Positions 24,530 through 36,460 of a stretch of DNA of 64,000 bases are shown here, piece by piece. Below the pieces are notes generated by a model. It had not been told where the DNA came from. It was given only the letters and a program-made list of their open reading frames with translations, and made no database searches. Made by a program: the position numbers and the translations under genes. Source of the DNA: Brasenia schreberi (taxonomy: Eukaryota; Streptophyta; Magnoliopsida; Nymphaeales; Cabombaceae); contig JAYKKT010000041.1 in assembly GCA_036023115.1 (NCBI GenBank), positions 5,878,501 through 5,942,500 of the forward strand. Reading direction: 5' to 3'. Each line of letters begins with the position of its first letter. The stretch's first letter is position 1.

Positions 24530-24538
24530 AAGGGGGAG
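24530..24538 (+). other. Polypurine tract of the nested copia element
   Basis: AAGGGGGAG immediately precedes the 3' LTR start at 24539. Confidence 0.8.
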
Positions 24539-24832
24539 TGTTAAAGGAATGTTAAACGTGCAGTCTCTTAATGAATTTGATATGTATTTCACGTTATGTA
24601 AGGTTTATGTCTCTTTAGTAGTAATTAGCACTAATTAGGGGTAGTTTAGGAATTCAAGTTAGATAGGATATAAGTAGTAGTGATTAGGGTTTAGTTGTAT
24701 TATTAAGAAGAGTCTGGGCGGCAACAGCAAGTGGCTGACTTCTGCACTTTTGGGGCAGATTAGAGGAATGCCTCCAATCTGCCATATTTTGTAAGTTTGC
24801 TTATCATAATGAATGTGATTATTTCTCTATTA
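24539..24832 (+). repeat. 3' LTR of the nested copia element (294 bp)
   Basis: It matches 19491-19771 nearly throughout. The extra length is one 13-bp insertion near 24766-24780 (AATGCCTCCAATC). It is followed by GTTAT at 24833-24837. Confidence 0.85.
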
Positions 24833-24837
24833 GTTAT

Positions 24838-26100
24838 CACAGTAAATAACAACTGACTCACCGGTTATTTCTAATTTCAAATCACATATGATGTGGCTTA
24901 TCTAGACAACACTCATTGCAACCACACAACAAGCTACATACTCAGCTTCTTGTGTATGCAATGTTACACAACCCTATTTTTTTCATGCCCAAGAAACAAT
25001 ACCATCTCCAAATAAGAATATTTGACCCGAAGTTGATTTGTTGTCATCTTTGCTCCCAATAAAGTCAGCATCTGAGTATCCTATCACTTTCAGTTCATTT
25101 GCTTAGAAACACAATTTCAAGTTTCTTATTCCTTTCAGATATCTTAAAATCCTTTTTACAGCTATTCAGTACTGTCATCTAGGATTACTTTGATATCTAC
25201 TAATAAGACCAAAAGCAAAGCTGATATTAGGTCTTGTACACAGCATAACATACATCAAGCTACCCACAGCTTGTGCATAAGGAACATTAGGCTTATCGTC
25301 TCCTTCACCGGGATAATCAGCCTTACTAATTTTGACCCCTTTTGCAATAAGTGTATCAACAGACTTGCATTCACCCATTTTGAACTTCTTGAGGATATAG
25401 TCAATATATCTCTCCTAACTTAGACATAAGAGTCTAGATTCTCTATCTCGAGAGATCTTTATTCACAGGATATATGATGGTTCCCCCATATCTTTCATTT
25501 CAAACTTTGAGTTCAACCATGACTTGGCTTTGACAATCATCTCATTGTCGTTTCCAGTTAACAATATGTCATCTACATATAATGATAGAATGACAAAGTG
25601 GCTCCCACTATTCCAAACATATACACAATGATCAAGATTGTTAGCAACAAACTCAAGTTCTATAATGGCATTTTGAAAAGTCAAATACCATTGGCGAGGT
25701 GACTGTTTCAGGCCATATAGGGATTTTCTCAACCTATATATTTTATCTTCTTGGCCTTCAACCACAAATCCTTCGGGCTACTACATGTATATGATTTTAT
25801 CTAAATCTCTATTTAGAAATGCAGTCTTTACATCTAACTGATATTAATCAAAATCATAGTATGCAGATATTGCCAGGATAGCCTTATGGATGCAAGTTTT
25901 GTAATGGGAGAATATGTATCAACATAATCTATCCCCTCTTTTTGGGAAAAATCCTTTGCAAATAACCTCACTTTAAACTTGTCGATTGTTCTATTGACCT
26001 TGTATTTCTTATTCAGAATCTATTTACAGCCTATGACTTTCCTTTCTTTTTCCAAATTGGCCAATTCCCAGACTTAGTTTTTCTTAATGGATTCAATTTC
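24838..26100 (-). pseudogene. Outer copia reverse transcriptase and RNase H N-terminal half
   Basis: Read from 26100 downward: RLFAKDFSQKEGIDYVDTYS (near 25970) and QLDVKTAFLNRDLDK (near 25830). Then RLRKSLYGLKQSPRQWY (25740), the intact catalytic box LYVDDILLTGND (near 25560) and EMKDMGEPSYIL (25463). After a break comes PYAQAVGSLMYVMLCTRPNI (25280). The RNase H start (CVTLHTQEAEYVA-like) lies near 24960 and runs into the nested insertion at 24837. Confidence 0.8.
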
Positions 26101-27530
26101 CTCATCCATGACTTTCCCTAGTTTGATGCTTCTGATGAGTTCATAGCTTGCTGATAAGTCAAGTTATCAGTCAACTCATCTAAGTCCACCGAATTACACA
26201 CTTCTTCTGTAAGATAAGTGTGATAGTCCTTTAAGTAGGACGGAGTGACCCTTGGCCTTTTATGTCCACTTAAGGTTTCGGTTGTTTCAGGAAGATCTTC
26301 TATGGTCTCAATTGAACCTTTTAGATATCCAATGAATATACATCTTAAGGACCTATTGTCTAACTTATCTCTAGACTAATCAAGGATCTTTATATGTGCA
26401 ACAGATCTCCACCTCCTGAGATGACCTAGGTTGGGTTTTCTTCCAAACCACATCTCATATGGTGTAGTAAATACAGCTTTACACGGTACTCTATTGAGTA
26501 TGTAAACTGTTGTACTTATTGGTTCTCCCTAAAGTATCCTTGGTAGAGAGGCATCAATCAACATTGACCTTGTCATATTCAATAAAGTTTTGTTGTATCT
26601 CTTAGCTATACCATTTTATTGAAGTGTTCTGGGCATTGTATTTTGCTTTGCAATACCAAAGTCTTTACAGAATTAAAGAAATTCTATCAAGGTATATTCA
26701 TCACCTCTATCTGATCTTAAGACTTTGATTGAATGCTCTAATTGGTTTTTCACTTCTTGCTTATATTCTTTAAAAGCATCTAGTGCCTCAAATTTATGTG
26801 CCAAAAGATATAAATATATATATCTAGAGTAATCATCGATAAAGGTTATAAAATAACCCTTTCTACGATGTGACTTTACTCTAAAAGGTCTACATAAATC
26901 CGTGTGAATAACCTCCAATAGAGTTGTTGCCCTTGTTAATTCTTTGAGAAAAACTTTTCTTGTCATATTTTCTTATATACAAGCTTCACACTTGTTGAAA
27001 GTATTTTCCTTAAATTCAGACAGTATGTCAAAGTTAGATAACCTCCTCAACTTCTGCAGACTTATATGCCCAAGGCGTTTATGCCACACATTCACATCAA
27101 TATTATAGGCACAATCAATATAAACAGAAGAACTTCCAATTTCATTATCATTTAATTTAAATAATCCATGCTCTACATCAAACTTCTCAGAGAATAATAT
27201 TCTCCTATGTTTCCTCACAGTCACCTTGCTAGGAATAAACCTGACCTCAAAACTTTTCTTTACTAAGGCAGGGACCGAGACCAGATTATGCCTAATAGAT
27301 GACACAATTAATACATCAATCAGTATAATCGGTTTGCCTTGTACAAAGATTCTAAAGGACCTAGTACCCAAAACATCTGAGAAGTTTTGTTACCCATGTG
27401 CACTCGATATTCTCTTGGTTTGTATTCCTTTAGATCCATTGCCTCTTCCTTGGTCTTTGAGATGTGTCTGGTAGCTCCGGAGTCGTTCCATCAACCTGTC
27501 ATCGGGTGGTCCCTGTATAGACATTCTGAT
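26101..27530 (-). pseudogene. Outer copia protease, pre-integrase and integrase, broken
   Basis: The protease motif DSGATRHIS lies near 27475-27450. The pre-integrase segment NVWHKRLGHISLQKLRRLSN is near 27090, with KCEACI completing a zinc site near 26980. The integrase core has LLEVIHTDLCRPF (26925), FITFIDDYSRYIYLYLL (26860) and VLRSDRGDEYT (26710). Further C-terminal integrase sequence is degenerate (26100-26650). Catalytic Asp residues are visible but frames are interrupted. Confidence 0.75.
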
Positions 27531-27589
27531 ATCACGTAGATTATATCCTGCTTCTCTAACTGTCCATATTATGGGTTGTTTCCTCTACT

Positions 27590-28380
27590 TTTCTGGTTGT
27601 GACAATTCCTCTTTTAGTGTCTCATCTTTCCACAGCTTAAACATTTGACTTGAGAAGTGGTTTCGTGCGATTTCTTAAAATTTTGACCGCTCTTATTGTT
27701 ATTCTTGCCAAACTTCTTGTTTGGTTTATTTTTCTTCTGGTTGGGTTTAGAGCTAGACCCTATCTCATCTTATACCACTAGTAATTTTTCTTTCTTGTTT
27801 TTTATCAAATGTTCTTGCTCTATTGCTAGTTTTAGGGGTAATTCATAAAGGTTAGTTTCAGGCCCTAATCTGAGGACAGTGGTAACCATGTTCCACGACA
27901 GGGATAAATTGTTTAATATTATTGATATTTGCATCAGTTCTGTGATGACTGATTTTGCCACGGCTAAGTCCCTAGCCATTACTAACATGTGATTAACATG
28001 TTCTACTACATTATCTCCTTATTTCATTTTAAAGGAGTTATACTTTTGTAGTAGCAACTGCACATGTAATTTGACAGTTGTGTCATACTCAGTTGTTATT
28101 GAGTCAAACAACTCTTTGGCGATCTTGTATTATTTAAAGACTAATCAAGTCATCCTCCATGAAGGTCAACATGACTGTCCTTGCTATTATGTCATCATTT
28201 ATATCTGTTGCTCAATTGCGTCTGGCGGTGGACACATGGTTTCCTTTAGTATGTACTTAACACTCTCAAGTGTTAGAGCAAGTGGGATTCTTCTTTTCCA
28301 TGTTTGGAAGTTTAGACCTTTCAGTTTCTCAGTTTTGTCAATTCAAACACATATTCTGGAACTTATTTTTGTGTGTTTGA
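27590..28380 (-). pseudogene. Outer copia gag, broken
   Basis: Starting near 28375 the minus strand reads KLKGLNFQTWKRRIPLAL and KYILKETMCPPP, then after stops AKELFDSITTEYDTT (28110) and a long open piece (27988-27770, LNNLSLSWNMVTTVL). A CX2CX4HX4C zinc knuckle (CLSCGKMRH...C, with a stop inside) is near 27645-27601. This matches copia gag layout. Confidence 0.7.
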
Positions 28381-29052
28381 TAATTATAACAATTAGACGG
28401 TCTAAAAAGGAATAAACATAAAGCAACAAACACATATAGCAAGAACCAAGTTAGAACGATGCATAATATCATAAAAGCAAACTAAAAATATTTTATAAGT
28501 AACTTGGGACAAATTTGCAATTTTCTCAATAATTTCTGCCCTTAGCATTTTTAAATAATACTAGAAGTAGAACTATAATTTTAACTATCTATCCACTTTT
28601 GAAATTTTCTGAAAAGCCTAAGGACAGACTCATAAAATTACTTTTTGGTATTTCTGTAAAATTCGTAACTGATCGGGGTTAAAAGCCCGAATCTATAAAT
28701 TTTTAAAAGGTACAAAAATAAACCTATCTTTTAACACAATGGCAGAAAAGTAATAATGTAAATTGGGAAGGGTAATAATATAAACTAACAACCCGATATT
28801 TTATAATTTCCACAAACTGCCAAAGGGTAAAAAGGACCTTTTGCTTAGTAAGGGCATAACAATCTTTTTTATCAGGGGAGTTTCGTAATTTTCAAAATCC
28901 GACGGGATAGAACGAACTTTTCATTTCGCTGCCCGAGGCGATTTTCCAAAACCGAGGACAATTTTTGATTTTCCGTTTAAATGAAGAGAGAGAGAAAGAG
29001 AGTATGTTTCAGACTCTAGAGAGGGAGAGAGAGGGGAGATCCGCGGGTAGCC

Positions 29053-29470
29053 GTCGTCGGCGAGCGTCGTTTCTTTCCTAGCTACAGTCGACGACTTTGG
29101 CGTTTTGTCATGTGGTGTGCAACGGGCGACCCTCGCCGGCGAGCGCTGTTTCTTTCCCAGCTGCGGCCGACGACTCTCGACGTTTTGTTGTGTGCAGTCG
29201 TCTTTGACCTTTGGGCGTTTGGGCCGACCACGACTATCTCTGGTCTTTCGGTCGAACGGGGATGTCTATGGCCTTTCGGCCTCAGGTCGACTGCGGCTGT
29301 CTATGGCCTTTTGAATGTTTGGCCTTCTACGATTGTGTCTGGTCTTTCGGCCGTTTGACTGCCTACGACTGTCTCTGTCCTTTCGGCCTCTAGCCGACTG
29401 CAATTGTCTTTAGGTTTTCGGGGGTTGTTTGACTTTTCGGCTGACTACCTTTTGGGGCTGTCTGGCTTTC
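29053..29470 (-). repeat. GC-rich tandem repeats in the outer copia leader
   Basis: Between primer-binding site and gag. A 60-bp unit (GGCGAGCG...TTTCTTTCC...AGCT) occurs at 29053 and again about 78 bp later at 29131. About six imperfect 35-45-bp units around GTCTATGGCCTTTCGGCC then run from 29205 to 29470. GC content is well above the surroundings. Confidence 0.7.
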
Positions 29471-29579
29471 CAACCGACTGCGTTCAACCTCTCCTCCTTT
29501 CCTTCTTTGTTTTTTTTTCCCTCTCTTCCTGTAAAATGTGTACCTAATTTGATTTTTTTTTGTTGCAAGGTCACCAACG

Positions 29580-29593
29580 AGGCTCTGATACCA
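29580..29593 (-). other. Primer-binding site of the outer copia element
   Basis: The minus strand reads TGGTATCAGAGCC, the standard copia match to initiator Met tRNA, one base inside the LTR end. Confidence 0.85.
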
Positions 29594-29594
29594 G

Positions 29595-30002
29595 TGATAG
29601 AGATCGGTTGAAGCTTCGACTGTGTCCTTGTTTGTCGGTTGCTAAAATCCTTTGGTTGCTGCTCTCTTCCAATCTCCCGGATAAAACCTCTAGCGAAAAA
29701 ATGACATTTGTGGAAATAGTGTTTCGGGTTGTTTGAGGTTTCCTCACAGCGGCCTTTCAAAGAGAGACAGTATTTTTGTGTGGTGTTTTGTATCAATTTC
29801 TTTTGTGTACGCACTGCTCCTCGTCTCTTGGCTTTTCACGCCAGGTTTCCCTCATCTGAGCAGCTACATCCGAACTATTACCAGAAAATCGAGTAACGGT
29901 CCGGCGATTATAGGCCTTCTCTGTAACCCCTGCCTCGGTAACGGTCTGGATGGCCAGTCCAGCCGTTACCGGGCTGAGTTGCCAAGAATATCCACTGTAA
30001 CA
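29595..30002 (-). repeat. 5' LTR of the outer copia element (408 bp)
   Basis: Ends TG...CA. It pairs with 18629-19052. Relative to that copy it lacks 24 bp at 29818, including the TATA-like segment; the deletion lies between two CTGCT repeats visible in the intact LTR. The third family member at 36340 also keeps the TATA segment. Confidence 0.85.
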
Positions 30003-30007
30003 ATAAT
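30003..30007. repeat. Target-site duplication of the outer copia element, right copy
   Basis: ATAAT, matching 18624-18628. It lies in an ATA/ATT-rich context, so part of the match could be chance. Confidence 0.75.
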
Positions 30008-31426
30008 AATAATGAAATGTAACAATAATAATATGATGAAAGGATCTCCAACAATTTGGCGCCTATGAGTTTCCTGCCTCGTTCTTCACAATTTGGAGAA
30101 TCGCTATTCACATCAAAAGGTAAAATAGAAAGAGAGGAAACGGTTACTTTATGCATGCCTAATTTGTAATTGTGAACTGGTCAAGTTTTACCGTCTCCAT
30201 AACTTCATTATTGTGCTAGCGTTATGTCCCAGGCACTCGCGCAGAGATATAGCGTAGGGATATGATTGGAGACAATCCCTCTCTAGGCTTCTGAACGCAG
30301 AGATCGATCAATGGCGGATTAGATGAACGGGCTTAGTTTTCCTGCCAAGATAATTGGAGACGAATGTGAAAATATATGCAGTGGCTAATCTGGAAAACTT
30401 TTTTGGATGGGGATACATAACAGTCTGTGGTTATAAGATGGTCCCTATTATAGCCCTCGGATTCATCGTGGGCTATACTTTCTTTGGTTAAAAAAAACCT
30501 TTTGGGATCGGCAAATCATAGTCCATGGATTCAAACGTAATCGACATTTTTTTGTTAATTTTCTTTGCGGTGTGGAGGATAATTTTAGGTTTTATTCCTT
30601 TCTCTAAATTCAAAATGTGATTAATACTCAGTTGGTATAACTTTCCTTGTGTTCTATTAGTGGAGGGACAAATTCATTGCAGAGCTTTTTTGTTTTAGGA
30701 AGAGTTAAAGTTATATAACCCGATGCCCTCATTGTGGTTGTTTTTAATTTGTGATTGATACTGTGATGGGGCTGATATCTCGTAAACTTTGCCCAAAATC
30801 AATACTGTCCTACAATTTGAGGCATGTCATCTGCCTCCTCTTACTTTTTCTTTTGTTTCTAAACCACCGGTATCCAGAAGCCTACTAGGACTGCGACTAA
30901 TCTACTTCGAGCCAGGTCAAGCCTAGTATAAGGGTAAAGATCTCCCACTGCTTGTTTTCTCGGTTCTTGTATTGATACAAATATGTGACATGAGGGTTGC
31001 ATAAAATGGAGGAGAGTTTGTGAGGCATTTCCCTATTGGAGTTGGCAACATATATTATGTTGCCATCTTCTCTTTCCTTTGTTTCTTTTATTTTGTTCTA
31101 TTATTTGTTATTTACGCAATATGTATCCGATCAGTAAGTGCATTCGATTCATTTGCTTTCAGCTGCAAGATCATTGTTCTGTTTAGAAACCTAAATATTT
31201 ATGTGAAGCACTCTTCGGCAACTTCAATATAACTCGGTGTTTCTCTGTATTTCTTCAATTCATGAGTTGGTGATTCGATATTTTGCATCAGTATTTATTT
31301 TACAACTTCAAGTGTCTCATTGTTTAGCTCCAATTTAAGTGAATGTGTTGCAAAATACCAAATATGGAGCAACAGACTTTCCCATTTCATAGTTTAGGTA
31401 AAGATCTAATCCAGCTAACAATTATA

Positions 31427-31429
<3 letters not shown>
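30008..31429. other. Non-coding stretch, nothing recognised
   Basis: No protein similarity and no tandem structure seen. Open frames here are short and lack codon or motif support. Confidence 0.4.

Positions 31430-31507
<78 letters not shown>
31430..31507. repeat. (AT)39 microsatellite
   Basis: About 78 bp of uninterrupted AT dinucleotide. Confidence 0.95.
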
Positions 31508-31510
<3 letters not shown>

Positions 31511-32719
31511 GTATGTAGAGAAGAAGCATAATTTCTTTCTATTTTTGGATGTCGTACCAATATAAATATATGAGTTGGGGGATTGAGTAAAATGAGGAAA
31601 ACTTGTTATAAAAATAAATTTGATAGACAAGGCACTTCCATACTTTGCACACCATTTTAACGAGAAAACTCCCATTGAGGTAAGTGGAACCATTGGTTCA
31701 GTATGTAGGAGCTTACGACCCTTGCCCTCAAGGGCTATACTAAGCTTCGATCGGCATCTCATAAGAACATGAATCGGACCTGAAGTCCAGCCTGTATGAC
31801 AGAAAAAGCCCTCCTCTCAGTCCATGTTCCTAAGAGTCAGTTGCATATGGTGATCTCCATAGCCACATGAATTTTGATGGTTTACATATATAGACTTCGC
31901 ACCTCCACTAGGTTTGTGTAAACTTTATCATCTTTATATACTATTAATGGGGAATTTTGGAAGCAATTATGAAGTCCTAAATAGAGCGTAAAATTAAGGC
32001 ATGTTGCAGAAAAGTGCATTTATGAACTCCAGCAGTGCCAAACCGTTGCTGCTATTATGGTACATTTGTGTGTCAAAATTTCACGCATGGAAATTCGAGT
32101 ATGAATTATGAAGTTGAACAGTGTTCTTTCTCTTCTTTTTACAGGAAACAGGATCCTTTCCTTTTAGTGGCCATGTGAAATTTGAATAGCGCATTTACTT
32201 CAATTTAAGGAAGTTAATGTTATGCCATTGTCGAGGAAGACAGTGATTTGTATGGGACACACATTGTGTAAACTAGTAGATTTTCCTTATTAAACATGGA
32301 GTAAAATTTATGATGTAAAGCAGCGAAGGATCCTTTGATGTGCTGGCCGTTATTAGCATATGTAGTTTCTAGCATCAAAAGAATATCATTGCACTCATAG
32401 CAGTAGCTCATCTGTTAGGGGACTCGACTCTACTCAAGGTATCTTAAGAAACAATGCAATAAACCAAAAAGATAAAACACACAAAGAAATCACATAATCA
32501 CAGAAGGAACAAGATTTTCATGATCAATCTCATTGATTAAAAGATGGAAGCCACTTTATATATTTATATATAGAGAGAGAATACCTTAGAAATTGAGAAA
32601 ATCGCAATGATACCCTATTAGGATGGTGTAGAATCCAAAAATCAAGTCAGAATAGGGTACAAAGAAAGGAGAAAAAATAGGGTACATTTTTTTGTAACCC
32701 TCTTGAGTAACTTGTTGTG
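31508..32719. other. Non-coding stretch, nothing recognised
   Basis: No gene seen. 32420-32719, together with 35597-36180, resembles copia LTR-type sequence, and the same 18-bp string AAGAAAGGAGAAAAAATA occurs on both sides of the solo LTR (32662, 35823). Confidence 0.35.
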
Positions 32720-34394
32720 TGTAGATGTAAAAATTTTACTGTAAGCCTATGTAGAGACTTGAAATAAACTTTTCAAAACTACTTCGTTTGCGCGAGCGTG
32801 CCAGATAATTTTCAAAACTAGCACAGTTTATAAATCTGACTTGTTTGACAATCGTGGCTAAGTAAGATCTTGTTACCTTAGGCCTTCTTGAACCGACACT
32901 TAAGGATCAGCCTAGGTGCTTTAAGGACTCATTGGTGTAGGTGTGATTCCAAATTCACTTTAAGAAAATCCCAAGAAACTTAATCAAATTCGTGCACTAG
33001 GTATTTGGAAGACCAATTTTGCCAAGTTCTGAAAAAACAGAAATTGGTTCTGGTTTCAGATCTCGCTTTCTGATTTTCTTTGAGTGGCTTCCGAATTTCC
33101 AAAAATCATGAAAATTCACGGTGAACAAGCACAAATGTAGAGACTCTGAAAATATTTTTATTCTATTTTTCTGTACTGTGATTATTCAAAATTAAATCGG
33201 GGAATTGTCTTTGCTCAAACACTCAAAACTGTTCTCTAACAAAAATACAAATATCCAAAGAAATGTGTGTATCTCGGTGCGCAGAGCTCCGATTTTTGTG
33301 TACTTAATCTTGTTGGAAAGCTATGGATATCATTAGTCAAATATATATAGAGTTATGGGATGATTATTTAGTCTCTGTTGTAGGAAATAAAGTTTTGATA
33401 GAAATAGTTATGGTTTTGCCCGATCTTACACACTTTTAATTACATGGTTGCATGACCCTAAAATTCTTCTACATTTTATCAAATGTGGGCTTTTATGTAT
33501 AGATAATGTTTTTTAAATGTCAGATCAATCAGAGCAGAAATGAGGAAATGAAAATTAAAACATCATACATATTTAGAGATGCTGAAAACAATTTTTCTGT
33601 ATTTTTATAACATACGTGATACAACTCACTTGAAATTAAATGGCATAATCACAACAAACCCAAAGTAAATTGCTGAAGAAAAATGACTGTAAATATGTAT
33701 ATTAGCTTAAGCATAGAGGGGGTTAGGAGTTTTATACAATATAGAGAGGTAGAATCAAGAAAGCAAACAAGTAGAGTGCATACGTAGGAAATGAAATTGA
33801 CAATATATCTACTTGCTATTACAACATGGGGGGAGACGAAGCTCCATTATTATAATCCCTTCCTTGAATTTAATGTTAAGAGAAGAATCAAGATTGGAAA
33901 AGGGAAAGAAATACTCACTTAGAAGCCTCCAAGAATTGGATTACAATGGGGGAATTTGACTCGTTCTTCCCTTGGTGCCATCCCTTATTCTTCCTCTCCT
34001 TTCTCTCTTTTCTCTTTTTCTCTCTCTTTCTCTAACTTGCAACACTTCTCCTCTCTCCTAAGCTCTTCCTCTCTCTTCCCTCATGTTTTGGCAAGTCCCT
34101 CAAAGTACTAAATGCTGGAAATGAGCCCCCCTTGACCTCTATTTATAGGCCAAGGGGGGGTCTCTAGTGCCTTCCATGGGGCAGGCAGCTCCTTGGTCCA
34201 AATCTAACCCAAACTTCATGGCCAACTCCAAGCTCCTTCATGTGGTCTTCAAGTGGTCTCCTAGGTCAATATGAACCCAGCATGTGCAGCCCTAGGTGGG
34301 TCGGTTATTCCTTGGCTCGAGCTAGGTGTGAACCCGGCTAGGTGTCTAGGCTTGGGTTTAATTGGCTAGAGTTGTCATCCTTTGGGGAATTCGG

Positions 34395-34625
34395 CCAAGA
34401 TGGATCAAGTGGGTTAATGTGGTTTGGTCAATGTGGACTAGGTGGGTTAAGTCAAGGTGGTTTGGTCCATGTGGACTAGGTGGGTTAAGTCAATTTGGTT
34501 TGGCCAAGGTGGACTAGGTGGGTTAAGTCAATTTGGTTCGGCCAAGGTGTATTAGGTAGGGTAGGTTAATGTGGCTTGGCCAAAGTGGATTAGGTAGGCT
34601 AGGTTAATGTGGCTTGGTTTGATCT
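34395..34625. repeat. Tandem array in the solo LTR, about 40-bp unit
   Basis: About five to six units around GTGGACTAGGTGGGTTAAGT and TGGTTTGGCCAAG. I do not see this array in the LTRs of copies A or B. Confidence 0.75.
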
Positions 34626-35029
34626 TGGTGTCTTGAACTTAAATCCACCTTGCATGTCAAGAAGATTTGCCTAGATGAGCCCTATTGGCCCGATCAAGTT
34701 GTGTGAGCTTGGCCAATGTGGGCTTGGCCATGATGTGTGCTTTGGGTCTTCCTCTAGTCCATATGCATTGTGGTCCTGCTTGATACTTGCTTTAATTGTA
34801 GTTGTGATCCTTGTTGATTCTTCGAAGAGACAATTCGGTTTTATCCCTGTTTATGGTTTGAAATATTTCTTTATTTAAAACCATTTCATTTTGAAGTATA
34901 TTTGAAAATATTGAGTTTTGTCAAAATAATCAAATATTCTTTTGAAAACAACTGAGTTTCATTCCTAGTGTTTGCTTGTATGTGCGACCTACTTTTCACC
35001 CCGTGAGTTGGTATTTACCATTTCAACCA

Positions 35030-35160
35030 CTTTAACCCTTTGTTGGGTGTAGGGTATCAAACCAATTTAACCCTGGATGGGTGTAGGGTATCAAACCATT
35101 TTAACCCTAGATGGGTGTAGGGTTTTCGGACCACTTTAACCCTTGATGGGTGTAGGGTCC
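35030..35160. repeat. Four tandem repeats of about 41 bp in the solo LTR
   Basis: The unit is about ACCATTTTAACCCTAGATGG followed by GTGTAGGGT. Four copies with small changes. Confidence 0.75.
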
Positions 35161-36179
35161 CGGAGTAGAGATCTTCTCAATTGGGTGAGTTTTTGAGGTC
35201 TGATTTGGATTTGATTTGATTTTAAAAGGTTTTTGATGAATTTGACATTTAGCAAACATGTTTGGGTTTGGTTCCCAATGTATCATTTATATTTGAAGAA
35301 AATTATTTGAAACTATCATTTCTTTAGATGAAATCATTTGAATAGGCATAATGCTATCAATTTGGGCTTGACGGCAAAGCCGTCATTTTTTTGGCTCTTT
35401 GTCAAAATTTGATTTTTCTGAGAGAGGTGCAATTTACCTTTATTTTGAGGTTTCCATAAAAGTTTGGTGCAAAAATGAGTTCGTTTAAGGTATCTTGATT
35501 TAAAAACTCTTAAAAGACCCAAAACCACGATTTTTTATAATAAGGTGAAATTTGTAAAAGATCAAATTATGTTGAGAAAAAATTTGGGTGTTTACATTGT
35601 TTGGTATTTGGGTAGAGGATTTTAGGGTGCGCCAAAAGGTACTAATCTCCAACCTCAAAGAGTTATCTACAATAATTAGGCAATTTTGTTGGTCCTTGAG
35701 ATGCTTGAACAAATATCTTAATTTATTCCTTGAATCAAAGAAATATTGCGAAAAAGTGTAGGGTCTCAAGAAAATGGACTTCGCTCAAACATGACTATTC
35801 TATAACAAAGTAGAAAGTCTAAAGAAAGGAGAAAAAATAGGAAACTATCATTTTCAGTGGAATATCTTACATAGTGAGGCTACAAAGAAAGGTAAATGTA
35901 AACTAAGAAATAAAACAAAAAAGTAGACTACTCAATCAAAAAGGATTGAAATTATAACTTGTTTATCGAGTGATTGACTGTCCGTGTCTTCGAACTCTTT
36001 CATGTTTCCCTTTTATAGAGCCATGAAGATGGTTCGACAAGATGCCCTTCAAATTCTATTGATTCCCTTCCTCCAATGTTGTTTTTGTATAAGGTCTTTA
36101 ATAATAATTTCCACTACTTACTTGTTAGTCATTCTGAAGGTTTTTCCTTGCTTGATTTCGGCAGATTGCGAGCTTCCAA

Positions 36180-36460
36180 TTGTTTGCCATCGAGCTCTTG
36201 TATGTACACATACAGAAGAAGGTGAATATGATCCTTTTTATGTTTGAGGTTTCCTCACAGCAGATTTCTTCGAGAAAAACTTTGTATGTGTATATTTCAG
36301 AATCTGTATTTTTTAGATCGATGTTTAAATGTATGCACTACTCTCTATTTATAGAGCAGTGTAAGCTCCTCCCTTTTTCCCGGTTATACCTGCTGAGTTT
36401 TCCTCTTTAGGAGCCTTATCTAGATCGTTACTGTGATTTCCAGTAACAGTCTGTCTGTTA
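36180..36460 (-). repeat. Copia LTR relic related to the outer copia LTR
   Basis: It shares TTTGAGGTTTCCTCACAGC (36245) and the CAGTAACAGTCTG end region with the LTRs at 18629 and 29595, and keeps a TATA-like CTATAAATAGAG (minus strand, near 36343). It ends where LINE sequence starts at 36461. Its other end is probably in 35970-36180 but is not clear. Confidence 0.6.

Larger units (their letters stand above)
19491..24832 (+). mobile_element. Nested Ty1/copia retrotransposon (5342 bp)
   Basis: Plus-strand element with LTRs 19491-19771 and 24539-24832, primer-binding site from 19772, gag, protease, integrase, RT and RNase H in copia order, polypurine tract ending 24538, and a GTTAT duplication. 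It sits in the opposite orientation inside the outer copia RNase H. By hand count the LTRs differ at about 9 positions plus one 13-bp indel, so the insertion is fairly recent. Yet gag-pol has many stops and frame changes, suggesting it was copied from an already defective template. Confidence 0.9.
18629..30002 (-). mobile_element. Outer Ty1/copia retrotransposon, split by a younger copia element
   Basis: Minus-strand element with 5' LTR 29595-30002, primer-binding site at 29580-29593, gag, protease, integrase, reverse transcriptase and RNase H (copia order), then 3' LTR 18629-19052, flanked by ATAAT. A second copia element with its GTTAT duplication (19486-24837) sits inside the RNase H region. 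Removing it leaves about 6.0 kb, a usual copia length, and rejoins the RNase H reading. The two LTRs differ at roughly 15 percent of positions by eye, so it is an old insertion. All coding parts are broken by stops. Confidence 0.88.
32720..35596 (-). repeat. Solo LTR of the Tat-like family (2877 bp)
   Basis: On the minus strand it starts TGTAAACACCC (35596) and ends with CATCTACA at 32720, with the same end sequences and GAGCGTGCCAG core as copies A and B. No internal domain follows on either side. The flanking 5 bp are TTGTG and TTGTT, a near-match expected for an old target duplication. A TATA box in the conserved GGCCTATAAAT context is at 34140-34147. Solo LTRs form by recombination between the two LTRs of one element. 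Confidence 0.8.

Noticed and set aside
29105..29393. Overlapping plus-strand frames of 60-82 codons
   Set aside because: Arise from GC-rich tandem repeats in the copia leader.
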